DNA of 43,165 nt from SYHX01 sp049317645 (lineage in GTDB: Bacteria; Bacteroidota; Bacteroidia; UBA7662), in contig JBMOHV010000006.1 of assembly GCA_049317645.1 (NCBI GenBank), forward strand, positions 1-43,165. Direction: 5' to 3'. Each line of letters starts with the position of its first letter. Position 1 is the stretch's first letter. The position numbers and the translations under genes were made by a program. This document shows, in pieces, positions 8,648 to 16,187 of this stretch. The notes under the pieces were generated by a model. That model ran no database searches. It was not told the origin of the DNA and saw only the letters and a list, made by a program, of their open reading frames with translations.

Positions 8648-8662
8648 AAATTCAAAGATAAG

Positions 8663-10054
8663 TTACGGAATGCGGGTGTAGGTTACCCTCAAGCGGGGCC
8701 GGACACGGAGCCGGACCATGGCCAGGTTGCCTACCGGATTGACGGGGATGACCCCCAGATCTTCGCCTTTGGGGCCTTCTGCCAACAATTGTTGAACATA
8801 GCGGGTTATTCCAAAGCGGTAGAGGCCGTTGCGGAGGTTTCCGTCGTAATAACTTTCAAAGAGATCGGGCATGCGCGATGCCATGTTACGGCCCTGGCTG
8901 TCCAGCGGGACCAAAAAGAGCTGGCTGGGAGGAGCAACCCCCGCAAAACCGCTGCTATCGGCGTTCACAAATTCCAGCACCGCTTTGTGGATGACCCAAC
9001 CGGAGGCGGTGGGCAGGGTCGTGCTATCTCCGGCGCCCAATAGCCGGCGCAGGGTGCGGTTTAGGGATTCGGCGCTGAGCCGGGTTTTGACCCCGGAACC
9101 GGCTTGGACATAGGTGAATTCCAGGGTGGTATCGGTTTCGCTGTTGCGGCCCATCGCTTGCTGGACCTCGGAGTTGGCGTAGTCGAATTCAAAACGATTG
9201 CGGCTGCCCGAAACAGTCCGTAACATCAAATCAAGGCGGCGGCGTTGGCTTCCGTTTTTGTAGTAGAGGTAGAGCCCGGTGCGGGTGGCGACAGGGCTGC
9301 TTTGAAGCAAAAGTCCGTTTCCGTTGCGAAGTATGTTGGGGTCGGTGAGGGCTTCGACCCAGAGGCCGTTCAAGAAACGGACAAAGGAGCCGGCGTCTTT
9401 GTATTCAACACTGTCTTTGCCGGCCAGCAGGCCTTGGGCCAGTTGAAGTCCGGCGGTGGTTTGATCCAAGCGCATGCGCAGAACGCCGCTGTATTTGATG
9501 ATCGAGTCCAGATTTTGGCCAACCGGCTCGTTGATGGGGTCAATGACTCCGCTGCGGAAGCGGTAAACGCTTTGGCCCAGGGGTTCGCCGATGGTGCGGA
9601 CAGGATCCCGGGAATAATAGGTCCGGTTGGGGGCCACGGTACCGGCCAGACGATGAACGCGCAGAACCAGGCTGGTATTGGTATCGCCTTGGTAACCGGC
9701 CAGGCTCATCGAAAAAACCAGGGAATCCAGGGTAAGGGTGGAATCGGGATCGCCCAATCGGATGTTCTCGCTGCTGGGCAGAACCTGAAATACAAAGGAG
9801 GCGCGGGCCCTTCCAAAGGCGGGGTTGTTGAGTTCACCCAGCAGAAAGGAGCCGGGCAATTGACTTTGCAAGGAATCTTCGAGAACGGTCCCGCTCACCA
9901 GGCTCACGCTGTCGGTGAGGGTGAGGTAACGGTCCTTGTCAGGCAGGAGGTCCAGGCCCAAGGTGCCTTCTTGGTTGCAGGAGACGAGGCCCATGCCCCC
10001 TGCCAAGGCAAGTGCCAGGGCCGTGAGCCGGCCCCCAAAGGGACGGTTCATCAT
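8663..10054 (-). CDS. DUF4270 family lipoprotein
   Basis: A 463-residue predicted lipoprotein: a hydrophobic signal peptide ending in the lipobox LVSC (Cys near residue 26), followed by the DUF4270 opening GTLGLDLLPDKDR. The rest is rich in beta-strand and S/T/D residues. The function of DUF4270 is not established; it is known to me as a Bacteroidota-restricted envelope family. The ATG overlaps the stop of the upstream GT5 gene by 4 bp (ATGA), implying translational coupling, and glmS follows. A cell-surface or periplasmic role connected with envelope sugar metabolism is an inference from this operon only. Confidence 0.82.
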   Translation of the reverse strand: MMNRPFGGRLTALALALAGGMGLVSCNQEGTLGLDLLPDKDRYLTLTDSVSLVSGTVLEDSLQSQLPGSFLLGELNNPAFGRARASFVFQVLPSSENIRLGDPDSTLTLDSLVFSMSLAGYQGDTNTSLVLRVHRLAGTVAPNRTYYSRDPVRTIGEPLGQSVYRFRSGVIDPINEPVGQNLDSIIKYSGVLRMRLDQTTAGLQLAQGLLAGKDSVEYKDAGSFVRFLNGLWVEALTDPNILRNGNGLLLQSSPVATRTGLYLYYKNGSQRRRLDLMLRTVSGSRNRFEFDYANSEVQQAMGRNSETDTTLEFTYVQAGSGVKTRLSAESLNRTLRRLLGAGDSTTLPTASGWVIHKAVLEFVNADSSGFAGVAPPSQLFLVPLDSQGRNMASRMPDLFESYYDGNLRNGLYRFGITRYVQQLLAEGPKGEDLGVIPVNPVGNLAMVRLRVRPRLRVTYTRIP

Positions 10055-10872
10055 GAACCGACCGTTTCGGTCACGGATTGTAACAGAGATTGGTAAAGGT
10101 CCTGGTGGACATCCGCCAGGTTTTGGCTGTTAAAAGTGATAATGGGAGCCGCTGGGTCGGCATGGGGGAAGCTGTCTCCCAAGGATTCGGCGTAGGTGAC
10201 GGCGTCAGCATGCTGGATGGCCAGTTGGTGAAGGCTGTTTTCGTCCAAGGGGGCCAGGCAGGCCAGGTCTTCGTCGGAGACCATTTCAATGCGGGCCTTG
10301 GCCTGCAGGTCTTTGCCTAGTTTTTCTTTGAATTGGGAAGGGTGGACCGAATAAACGAGGCGGGATTGCCCAAAAACAGCGGAATGGCGGTAGTAGCGCT
10401 TGAGGTAGAGGGGGATCAGCGAGGTCATCCAGCCATTGCAATGGATGATATCGGGGGCCCAGCCTAGTTTGACGATGGTTTCCAGAACGCCTTTGTTGAA
10501 AAAAATCATGCGCTCATGGTTGTCGGCAAAGAATTTGCCTTTGTCATCGCGGATGTCGTGTTTGCGGTGAAAAAAGTCCTCGTTGTCCAGGAAATAAACC
10601 TGCATGCGCGCCTGCGGTAAGGAGGCAACCTTGATAATGAGTGGATTATCGGTTTCGCCGATGACGATATTGATGCCCGATAGGCGGACGACTTCGTGGA
10701 GGCGGTGCTTGCGTTCGTTGATGCTGCCGTAGCGGGGCATCAGAACCCGGATCTCCATGCCTCTTTCCTGCATTGTTTTGGGCAACTGAAGGGCGGCTTG
10801 GGCTATTTCACTGATCTGAAGGTAGGGGTTCATTTCATGCGAAACGAACAAAATACGGGGTTTGGCGCTCAT
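10051..10872 (-). CDS. glycogen/starch synthase N-terminal (GT5) domain protein, stand-alone
   Basis: A 273-residue protein matching only the N-terminal half of GT5 glycogen synthases: RILFVSHEMNPYL at the start, IRVLMPRYGSINER, and DIIHCNGWMTSLIPLYLK near residue 140. Full GlgA is about 470-480 residues and needs a C-terminal Rossmann half to bind the nucleotide sugar, which is absent. The KxGGL ADP-glucose motif expected after the first strand is replaced by YLQISEI. It is therefore probably not an active glycogen synthase, although automatic annotation usually says so. First gene of the operon with DUF4270 and glmS, and divergent from panC. Confidence 0.8.
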   Translation of the reverse strand: MSAKPRILFVSHEMNPYLQISEIAQAALQLPKTMQERGMEIRVLMPRYGSINERKHRLHEVVRLSGINIVIGETDNPLIIKVASLPQARMQVYFLDNEDFFHRKHDIRDDKGKFFADNHERMIFFNKGVLETIVKLGWAPDIIHCNGWMTSLIPLYLKRYYRHSAVFGQSRLVYSVHPSQFKEKLGKDLQAKARIEMVSDEDLACLAPLDENSLHQLAIQHADAVTYAESLGDSFPHADPAAPIITFNSQNLADVHQDLYQSLLQSVTETVGS

Positions 10873-10899
10873 CGGGGTCCTCTACAAATTATTATACTG

Positions 10900-10932
10900 C
10901 AAAAATATAGATAATAAAGCGAAAATCGCAAA
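10900..10932 (-). promoter_or_regulatory. candidate promoter for the GT5-DUF4270-glmS operon
   Basis: On the minus strand, TTTG (plus positions 10929-10932), a 21-base spacer and TATTTTTG (10900-10907) fit the Bacteroidota -33/-7 consensus. The predicted start near 10896 leaves a leader of about 24 nt before the ATG at 10872. Its -33 box abuts the -33 box of the opposite panC promoter. Confidence 0.55.
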
Positions 10933-10933
10933 A

Positions 10934-10962
10934 TTTGACACCGAGATATTAACCTATCTTTA
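10934..10962 (+). promoter_or_regulatory. candidate promoter for the panC operon
   Basis: TTTG at 10934-10937, 17 bases, then TATCTTTA at 10955-10962 (one mismatch to TAnnTTTG). The predicted transcription start is near 10966, only about three bases before the panC ATG at 10969, so the mRNA would be almost leaderless. No other good match lies upstream. Confidence 0.5.
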
Positions 10963-10968
10963 GCAACC

Positions 10969-11910
10969 ATGCAGATTGTACGAACGCTTGCCCATTTGAG
11001 GCAGGTCTTGGATGACCTGAATTCGAAGGGAGCCTCGCTGGGCTTTGTGCCCACCATGGGGGCCCTGCATGCGGGGCATTTGGCTTTGGCTGAAGAGGCC
11101 AGGGCCCAAACAGGGGTGGTGATTTGCAGCATTTTTGTGAATCCCCTCCAATTCAACCGGGCCGAAGACTTGGCCCGTTACCCGCGCCATGAGGAAGAGG
11201 ATCTGGCCCTGCTCAAGCCGGCCGGGGTGGATTTGGTTTTTATGCCGGAGGTGGGGGATTTGTTTGGGGGAGGATGGGAGCCCCCGGTATACGATTTGGG
11301 CGGTTTGGATACGGTTTTGGAGGGGGCCTGGCGACCCGGGCATTTTCAAGGGGTGGCGCAGGTGGTGGGGCGTTTGTTGGACCTCATCCCCTGCACCGAC
11401 CTCTTTATGGGGCTCAAGGATTATCAGCAATGCTTGGTCGTGCAACGGCTCTTGGATACGAGGAAGGGTCGCCAGGCGGTCCTTCATCGAAGGCCCACGG
11501 TGAGGGATGCGATGGGTTTGGCGTTGAGTTCCAGGAATTTATTGCTGAGTGCCGAGGAATTGGAGCGGGCGCGCGGCATAGCCCGGACCTGGCGTTGGAT
11601 GAAAGAGGCCATGGCAGCCCCGCTCTCGGGTGCGGTCCCGCTCTCCCCGTCCGCCCCGCTCTCCCCGTCCGTCCCGCTCTCCCCGTCCGTCCCGCTCTCC
11701 CCGTCCGCCCCGCTCTCCCCGTCCGCGCTGATTGAGGGGGGGCTGCATCGCCTGGAGCAGGAGGGCCTACGCCCCGAATACCTCAGCCTGGTCCGGGATG
11801 GGACCTTGGACCCCTGGTCCGGTCCCGCCGACTACGGCCTGCCGCGCGCCCTTTTTGCCGGCTGGCTGGGTTCGGTCCGTTTAATCGATAATGAGCTCCT
11901 TGCTACGTAG
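10969..11910 (+). CDS. panC: pantothenate synthetase (pantoate--beta-alanine ligase)
   Basis: A 313-residue enzyme joining pantoate and beta-alanine with ATP, the last step of vitamin B5 synthesis. Seen: VPTMGALHAGH (HIGH-type nucleotide motif, about residues 27-37), SIFVNPLQFN, DLFMGLKDYQQ, and DAMGLALSSRN. The family is about 280 residues; the excess is an insertion in the C-terminal domain, residues about 219-254, made largely of LSPSA/VP hexapeptides encoded by an 18-bp minisatellite. All catalytic motifs lie before it. panD, which supplies beta-alanine, follows directly. The start is fixed by the N-terminal family motif. Confidence 0.96.
   Translation: MQIVRTLAHLRQVLDDLNSKGASLGFVPTMGALHAGHLALAEEARAQTGVVICSIFVNPLQFNRAEDLARYPRHEEEDLALLKPAGVDLVFMPEVGDLFGGGWEPPVYDLGGLDTVLEGAWRPGHFQGVAQVVGRLLDLIPCTDLFMGLKDYQQCLVVQRLLDTRKGRQAVLHRRPTVRDAMGLALSSRNLLLSAEELERARGIARTWRWMKEAMAAPLSGAVPLSPSAPLSPSVPLSPSVPLSPSAPLSPSALIEGGLHRLEQEGLRPEYLSLVRDGTLDPWSGPADYGLPRALFAGWLGSVRLIDNELLAT
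11641..11730 (+). repeat. 18-bp minisatellite inside panC
   Basis: Five consecutive 18-bp units beginning at 11641, 11659, 11677, 11695 and 11713, consensus CTCTCCCCGTCCGYCCCG. Units 1 and 4 are identical and units 2 and 3 are identical; the last diverges at its end. A degenerate unit (11623-11640) precedes them. The unit length is a multiple of three, so each copy adds LSPS[AV]P without a frameshift. Confidence 0.95.
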
Positions 11911-11953
11911 ATTTGCCCGCTTTTCGCAGTCCAACCCCTCCAAAAAACCGCTT

Positions 11954-12307
11954 ATGTGGATACAAATGGTCAAATCCAAATTGCACCGTGTCAAGGTCAC
12001 CCAGGCCGAGTTGCACTATATCGGTAGCATTACCATTGACAAGCGTTTGATGGATGCCGCGGGCCTGATGGCCTTCGAGCGTGTTCAGGTGGTCAATATC
12101 AACAACGGCGAAAGGTTGGAAACCTATGTCATCGAGGGCGAAGCCGATACCGGGATCATTTGCCTAAACGGACCTGCAGCCCGCAAAGCCCAGGTGGGTG
12201 ATTTGGTGATTGTGATTGGCTACGGTTTTTACACCCCCGAAGAAGCGGCTCATCACCAACCCCTCACCGTCTTTCCGGACGATAACAACCGATTAATCGT
12301 CGGATGA
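11954..12307 (+). CDS. panD: aspartate 1-decarboxylase
   Basis: Pyruvoyl enzyme making beta-alanine from aspartate for PanC. Starting at the ATG at 11954 gives 117 residues and puts the self-cleavage site YIG-SITID exactly at Gly24-Ser25, as in E. coli, with KSKLHRVKVT (Lys9) before it. This is why I prefer it over an ATG at 11891, which would add 21 atypical residues and overlap panC. NGPAAR, needed for processing and substrate binding, is present. The last 4 bp overlap the next gene (ATGA). Confidence 0.93.
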   Translation: MWIQMVKSKLHRVKVTQAELHYIGSITIDKRLMDAAGLMAFERVQVVNINNGERLETYVIEGEADTGIICLNGPAARKAQVGDLVIVIGYGFYTPEEAAHHQPLTVFPDDNNRLIVG

Positions 12308-13374
12308 TTCACGACGAATCCCAGCCGGGCATAACGCAGCCGGCTCGACGCCGACCATGGGGCGCCCTCTTGTCGTTGATCGCCGGGGTCATCATCTTGT
12401 ACCTGGTTTTTCGCAAAATTGATCTTCGAGAATTCGCCGATGCCTTGTCTCAAACCCGTTGGGAATGGATAGGAGCGGCTTTGTTATGCGGCCTTTTGAG
12501 CCATTGGTTCAGGGGTTTACGTTGGGCCTTGCTGGCAGAACCCTTGGGTCATCGCCCTTCGGCACTCAAGGCCTTTTACGCCGTCATGTCGGGGTACCTG
12601 GCCAACCTGGCTTTGCCTAGGCTGGGGGAGATCACCCGCTGCCTGCTTTTGGCCCGCAAAACCCCCTTGGGTTTGAGTGCGCTCTTTGGCACGGTGGTCC
12701 TGGAGCGTTTGTTGGATTTGGCGGTCTTGATGGTCCTGGCCTTGGGGGTCTTGTTGGGTTACCAAGATTTGTTGCTCGACCCGTTTCTGAATTATGTTAA
12801 AACAAATTTCGATTCCGGTGTTTCCCTCGGTTTTTTGGTAGCCTTTTTGTTGGGAATGGCAACGGTGGTGGTGCTTTGGAGAACCCTGGGTCGCCTGGTG
12901 CCAGTTCCGGCCCAAATTCGACAAACCTTGGCCGATATAGGCAAAGGCGTGACCGGACTGCGTCATGTTCCATCCCCTTGGCTGGTGGGCGTTTATACCG
13001 CCTTGATTTGGTTGGGGTATTATTTGATGACCTATTTCTGCTTTTTTGCCTTCCCCGGGGCGGAGTCTCTGGGGGCACCCGATGCCATGCTTTTGTTGGT
13101 GGCCGGCGCTTTTGGCTTTGTAATGCCGGTTCAAGGGGGGATGGGCGCCTATCATGCGGCCATTGTATGGACCCTGGGTATGATTCCCGGTTTGGACATG
13201 AGCCCGACCACGGCCTTGGCCTTTGCGACCCTTAGTCATTTGGCTCAAACCGTCTTGGTGGTGGTGGTGGGTGGCTTAAGTTATTTTTTGATGAGTTTGT
13301 ACCGCGACCACCAGGTCGCAGAACCTCAACCGGTCAATCCCCATGCAAACCCAAGCGGCTCCGATCTTTCGTAA
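12304..13374 (+). CDS. lysylphosphatidylglycerol synthase TM-region (UPF0104) family membrane protein
   Basis: A 356-residue protein with about eight hydrophobic segments and the family features ADALSQTRWEWIG, HWFRGLRWALLAEPLG, SGYLANLALPRLGEITRC, and VMPVQGGMGAYHAA. These match the transmembrane flippase-like half of MprF (PF03706). The catalytic lysyl-transferase domain of MprF is absent, so it is better viewed as a lipid-translocase-like protein of unknown substrate. It overlaps panD by 4 bp and rfaE2 by 32 bp, so the three are translated from one message. Confidence 0.83.
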   Translation: MIHDESQPGITQPARRRPWGALLSLIAGVIILYLVFRKIDLREFADALSQTRWEWIGAALLCGLLSHWFRGLRWALLAEPLGHRPSALKAFYAVMSGYLANLALPRLGEITRCLLLARKTPLGLSALFGTVVLERLLDLAVLMVLALGVLLGYQDLLLDPFLNYVKTNFDSGVSLGFLVAFLLGMATVVVLWRTLGRLVPVPAQIRQTLADIGKGVTGLRHVPSPWLVGVYTALIWLGYYLMTYFCFFAFPGAESLGAPDAMLLLVAGAFGFVMPVQGGMGAYHAAIVWTLGMIPGLDMSPTTALAFATLSHLAQTVLVVVVGGLSYFLMSLYRDHQVAEPQPVNPHANPSGSDLS

Positions 13375-13831
13375 CGATCAGGATCTGTTGGCGCTGGTCC
13401 AAGAATGGAAGGCGCAGGGTCATCGTTGGGTTTTCACGAACGGTTGTTTTGATCTTTTGCACCCCGGTCACCTGCGGGTTTTGAGCGAAGCGGCGGCCCA
13501 GGGAGATCGCTTGGTGGTCGCCCTCAACGACGATGCCTCGGTTCGGGGTCTCAAAGGGCCCCAGCGCCCGGTGCAGGACGAAAACGCCCGGGCTGCGTTG
13601 CTCTCGGCCTTGGTGTGGGTCGATGCCGTGGTCCTTTTTGGCCAAGAAGATCCGGGCGAATTGATTCGTCTATTGGTCCCCGATGTTTTGGTCAAAGGCG
13701 GGGATTATACCATCGAAACCGTGGTGGGCGCTGATACGGTCCTGCAGGCCGGGGGTCGCGTTCATTTGGTGAATTTGCTGCAGGGTCATTCCACGACGGC
13801 CCTGACCCATCGCTTTCTAAAACCCTCGTAA
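13343..13831 (+). CDS. rfaE2: D-glycero-beta-D-manno-heptose 1-phosphate adenylyltransferase
   Basis: A 162-residue nucleotidyltransferase corresponding to the C-terminal half of HldE; it transfers AMP to heptose 1-phosphate to make ADP-heptose for LPS core. Seen: FTNGCFDLLHPGHLRVL (HxGH-type site), VALNDDASVRGLKG, RPVQDENARAALLSAL, VLVKGGDYTIETVVGAD, and GHSTTALTHRFL. The kinase half (RfaE1) is not fused and not in the window. Its start lies inside the previous gene by 32 bp; a later start would cut the Rossmann strand. Confidence 0.93.
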   Translation: MQTQAAPIFRNDQDLLALVQEWKAQGHRWVFTNGCFDLLHPGHLRVLSEAAAQGDRLVVALNDDASVRGLKGPQRPVQDENARAALLSALVWVDAVVLFGQEDPGELIRLLVPDVLVKGGDYTIETVVGADTVLQAGGRVHLVNLLQGHSTTALTHRFLKPS

Positions 13832-13838
13832 CACAGCC

Positions 13839-16148
13839 ATGGTTTGGTTTGGCATCGCTCGTTTGATTCTTCGGCAAAGACTGCCCCTGCTTGGGTTGGT
13901 CCTGGCGCTGACCTGCTTGATGGGTTGGCAGGCGACCAAGGTCAAGATGTCGTACCAGGGCAACCGGCTCATTCCCGAAAGCGATACGGCCTACAAGGTT
14001 TACCAAGATTTTTGTCAACGCTTTGGGGTGGATGGGAATGTGATGGTGGTGGGGGTTTCGGTACCCTCGGTCGCCGACCCCGCCTTTGCCAGGGAATGGT
14101 CCCAGCTGGCCAGGTCCATCCGCCAAATCCCTGGAATCGCCAAGGCTTATACCGTCGCGGATTTGCCCCTGCTGGTTCGCAACGATAGCCTGCGGGCCTT
14201 TGAATACAAGGAACGCCTGGGCCCCAACGGATGGAACAGCGGGGGGGATCGTTTCGAAAATGCCTATGAGCGCTTGTTGGTCAACCCCCAAACATCAACC
14301 GCCCTCATGGCCGTGGCCTTGGAACCGTCAGCTCTCAACGATTCGCGGCGAATTGAGGTGGTTTCAGCCGTTGAAAAACGAACATCAGCCTACGCCGTTG
14401 CTACGGGTAACACGGTTTACCTATCGGGCCTGCCCTATATCCGTACCGTGATGGCAACCCAGATTAAGGATGAATTGATTTGGTTTTTGGTCGCATCGGT
14501 GGTGGTGACGGGGATGGTTCTGTTTTTGTTTTTTCGGTCCTTTCAAACGGTGTTGCTTTCATTGACCTTGGTGGGAATTGGAACTGTTTGGGCCATGGGT
14601 ATCATGGGTATCATGGGTTACAGTGTTACCTTGATATCGGGTTTGATTCCAGCCCTGATGGTGGTCATCGGGGTTCCCAACGGGGTTTATTTGGTGAACA
14701 AGTACCATAACGAATACCGCAAACACGGCAACAAAATCAAAGCACTTACCCGCATTGTCGAGCGCATTGGGGTGGCAACCCTGATTACCAACGCCACAAC
14801 GGCCGTTGGATTTTTTGTTTTTTACTTTACAGAAAGTGTTATACTCCAGGAATTTGGTTTCGTGACCGGATTGTCGGTCATGGTGATGTTTGTGTTAAGC
14901 ATCGTGGTGATTCCGGCGATCCTTAGCCTGCTTCCGGCCCCTGGTTTTCGTCAAATTCGCCATCTAGAGAATCAGCGCATCCGGCGATGGCTGGAACGCC
15001 TGACGCGTTGGATTGAATTTCGTCGTCGGGTGGTGGTGGCCGCAACGGTGGGTCTATTGGTGGTGGCGATCAGTGGAATCCTGCAATTAAGGACCAACAG
15101 TTACGTTGTCGATGATTTGCCACGGAACGATCATGTTTACCGGGATTTGCGTTTTCTCGAAAAACATTTTGGCGGGGTGATGCCCTTGGATTTGGTTTTG
15201 GATGCCGGCCGTCCCAACGGCGCCCAGTCTCCAGCCCTTCTCCAAAAGGCCGATCAAATTCAGAATTTGTTGGAGCAGCAGCCCATCCTTGGGCCGCCTA
15301 TTTCGATGGTAGAATTGGTCAAAGCGGCCAATCAGGCTTATTTTGGGGGGTCTCAGGCCCACTATCAATTGCCCAACGCTCAGGAAAGGGCCTTTGTGCT
15401 TCCTTATTTGTTACGAAGTCGTGGTGAATCCGGAAAGGACGGTCTCAGCCTTCGCCTCATGGATTCCTCCAAACAATTTATGCGTATTTCCTACAACATG
15501 GCCGATGTAGGAACCGACTCCCTTCACCGTGTTCTAGCTGCTTTGCGGTTGGGGGTGGATTCCATCATGGAAGGTCGAGATGAAAAGGTCTTTTTCACAG
15601 GGAATTCCCTGATGTTTCTACGGGGGAATCAATACCTGGTCCGTTCGTTGGCGGGTTCGATTTTGATGGCTGTTTTGTTGATTGCCCTCATGATGGGCCT
15701 CACCTACCGTAGTTGGAAGGCGGTCCTTTTTGCCTTGTTGCCCAACAGCCTTCCGTTGCTTTTTACGGCTGGTGTAATGGGGTGGATGGGGGTTTCGATC
15801 AAGCCCAGCACGGTCTTGATTTTCAGCATTGTTTTGGGAATTGCTGTGGATGATTGCATTCACTACCTGGCCCGATATTACCAAGAAATCAAGCGTCATA
15901 ACCGAAGCACCATGGAGCATTTGCGGGTTTGCACCCTGGAAACCGGGGGGTCCATGATATATACCTCTATTATTTTGTTTTTTGGCTTTGTGGTCTTTGC
16001 ATTTTCGGATTTTGGAGGGACCCAGGCCCTGGGCCTCATGTCGGCCGTGACCTTGCTTTTGGCCATGGTGGCCAATTTGGTCCTGCTGCCGACCCTGATT
16101 TTGTGGATGGATCGTTGGAAACGACCCGGTTCGGCCGTTCAACCCTAA
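13839..16148 (+). CDS. RND/MMPL-family exporter (Patched-like)
   Basis: A 769-residue transporter with the RND half-repeat architecture: TM1, a large periplasmic loop, TM2-6, then a second copy. Signatures: VIGVPNGVYLVNKYHNEYRK in the first half and the equivalent GIAVDDCIHYLARYYQEIK in the second, both within the sterol-sensing-like TM4 region. It is shorter than the about 1,030 residues of AcrB and has small periplasmic loops, closer to MMPL/hopanoid exporters, which move lipids or other hydrophobic molecules. Starts 7 bp after rfaE2. The substrate cannot be read from sequence. Confidence 0.85.
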   Translation: MVWFGIARLILRQRLPLLGLVLALTCLMGWQATKVKMSYQGNRLIPESDTAYKVYQDFCQRFGVDGNVMVVGVSVPSVADPAFAREWSQLARSIRQIPGIAKAYTVADLPLLVRNDSLRAFEYKERLGPNGWNSGGDRFENAYERLLVNPQTSTALMAVALEPSALNDSRRIEVVSAVEKRTSAYAVATGNTVYLSGLPYIRTVMATQIKDELIWFLVASVVVTGMVLFLFFRSFQTVLLSLTLVGIGTVWAMGIMGIMGYSVTLISGLIPALMVVIGVPNGVYLVNKYHNEYRKHGNKIKALTRIVERIGVATLITNATTAVGFFVFYFTESVILQEFGFVTGLSVMVMFVLSIVVIPAILSLLPAPGFRQIRHLENQRIRRWLERLTRWIEFRRRVVVAATVGLLVVAISGILQLRTNSYVVDDLPRNDHVYRDLRFLEKHFGGVMPLDLVLDAGRPNGAQSPALLQKADQIQNLLEQQPILGPPISMVELVKAANQAYFGGSQAHYQLPNAQERAFVLPYLLRSRGESGKDGLSLRLMDSSKQFMRISYNMADVGTDSLHRVLAALRLGVDSIMEGRDEKVFFTGNSLMFLRGNQYLVRSLAGSILMAVLLIALMMGLTYRSWKAVLFALLPNSLPLLFTAGVMGWMGVSIKPSTVLIFSIVLGIAVDDCIHYLARYYQEIKRHNRSTMEHLRVCTLETGGSMIYTSIILFFGFVVFAFSDFGGTQALGLMSAVTLLLAMVANLVLLPTLILWMDRWKRPGSAVQP

Positions 16149-16187
16149 CGGAGCGGGGACGAAAACGCCTATTTTTGCGCCTTGGTT

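Noticed and set aside
8610..8662. glmS ribozyme/riboswitch upstream of glmS
   Set aside because: The leader is only 53 nt, far too short for the ribozyme core, and no P1/P2 pairing was seen.
11641..11730. CRISPR-like or phase-variable contingency repeat
   Set aside because: Units are directly adjacent without spacers, so not CRISPR; 18 bp keeps frame, so copy-number change would not switch panC on or off.
11891..11953. Longer panD start overlapping panC
   Set aside because: The extra 21 residues have no family match, while the 11954 start places the cleavage site at Gly24-Ser25.
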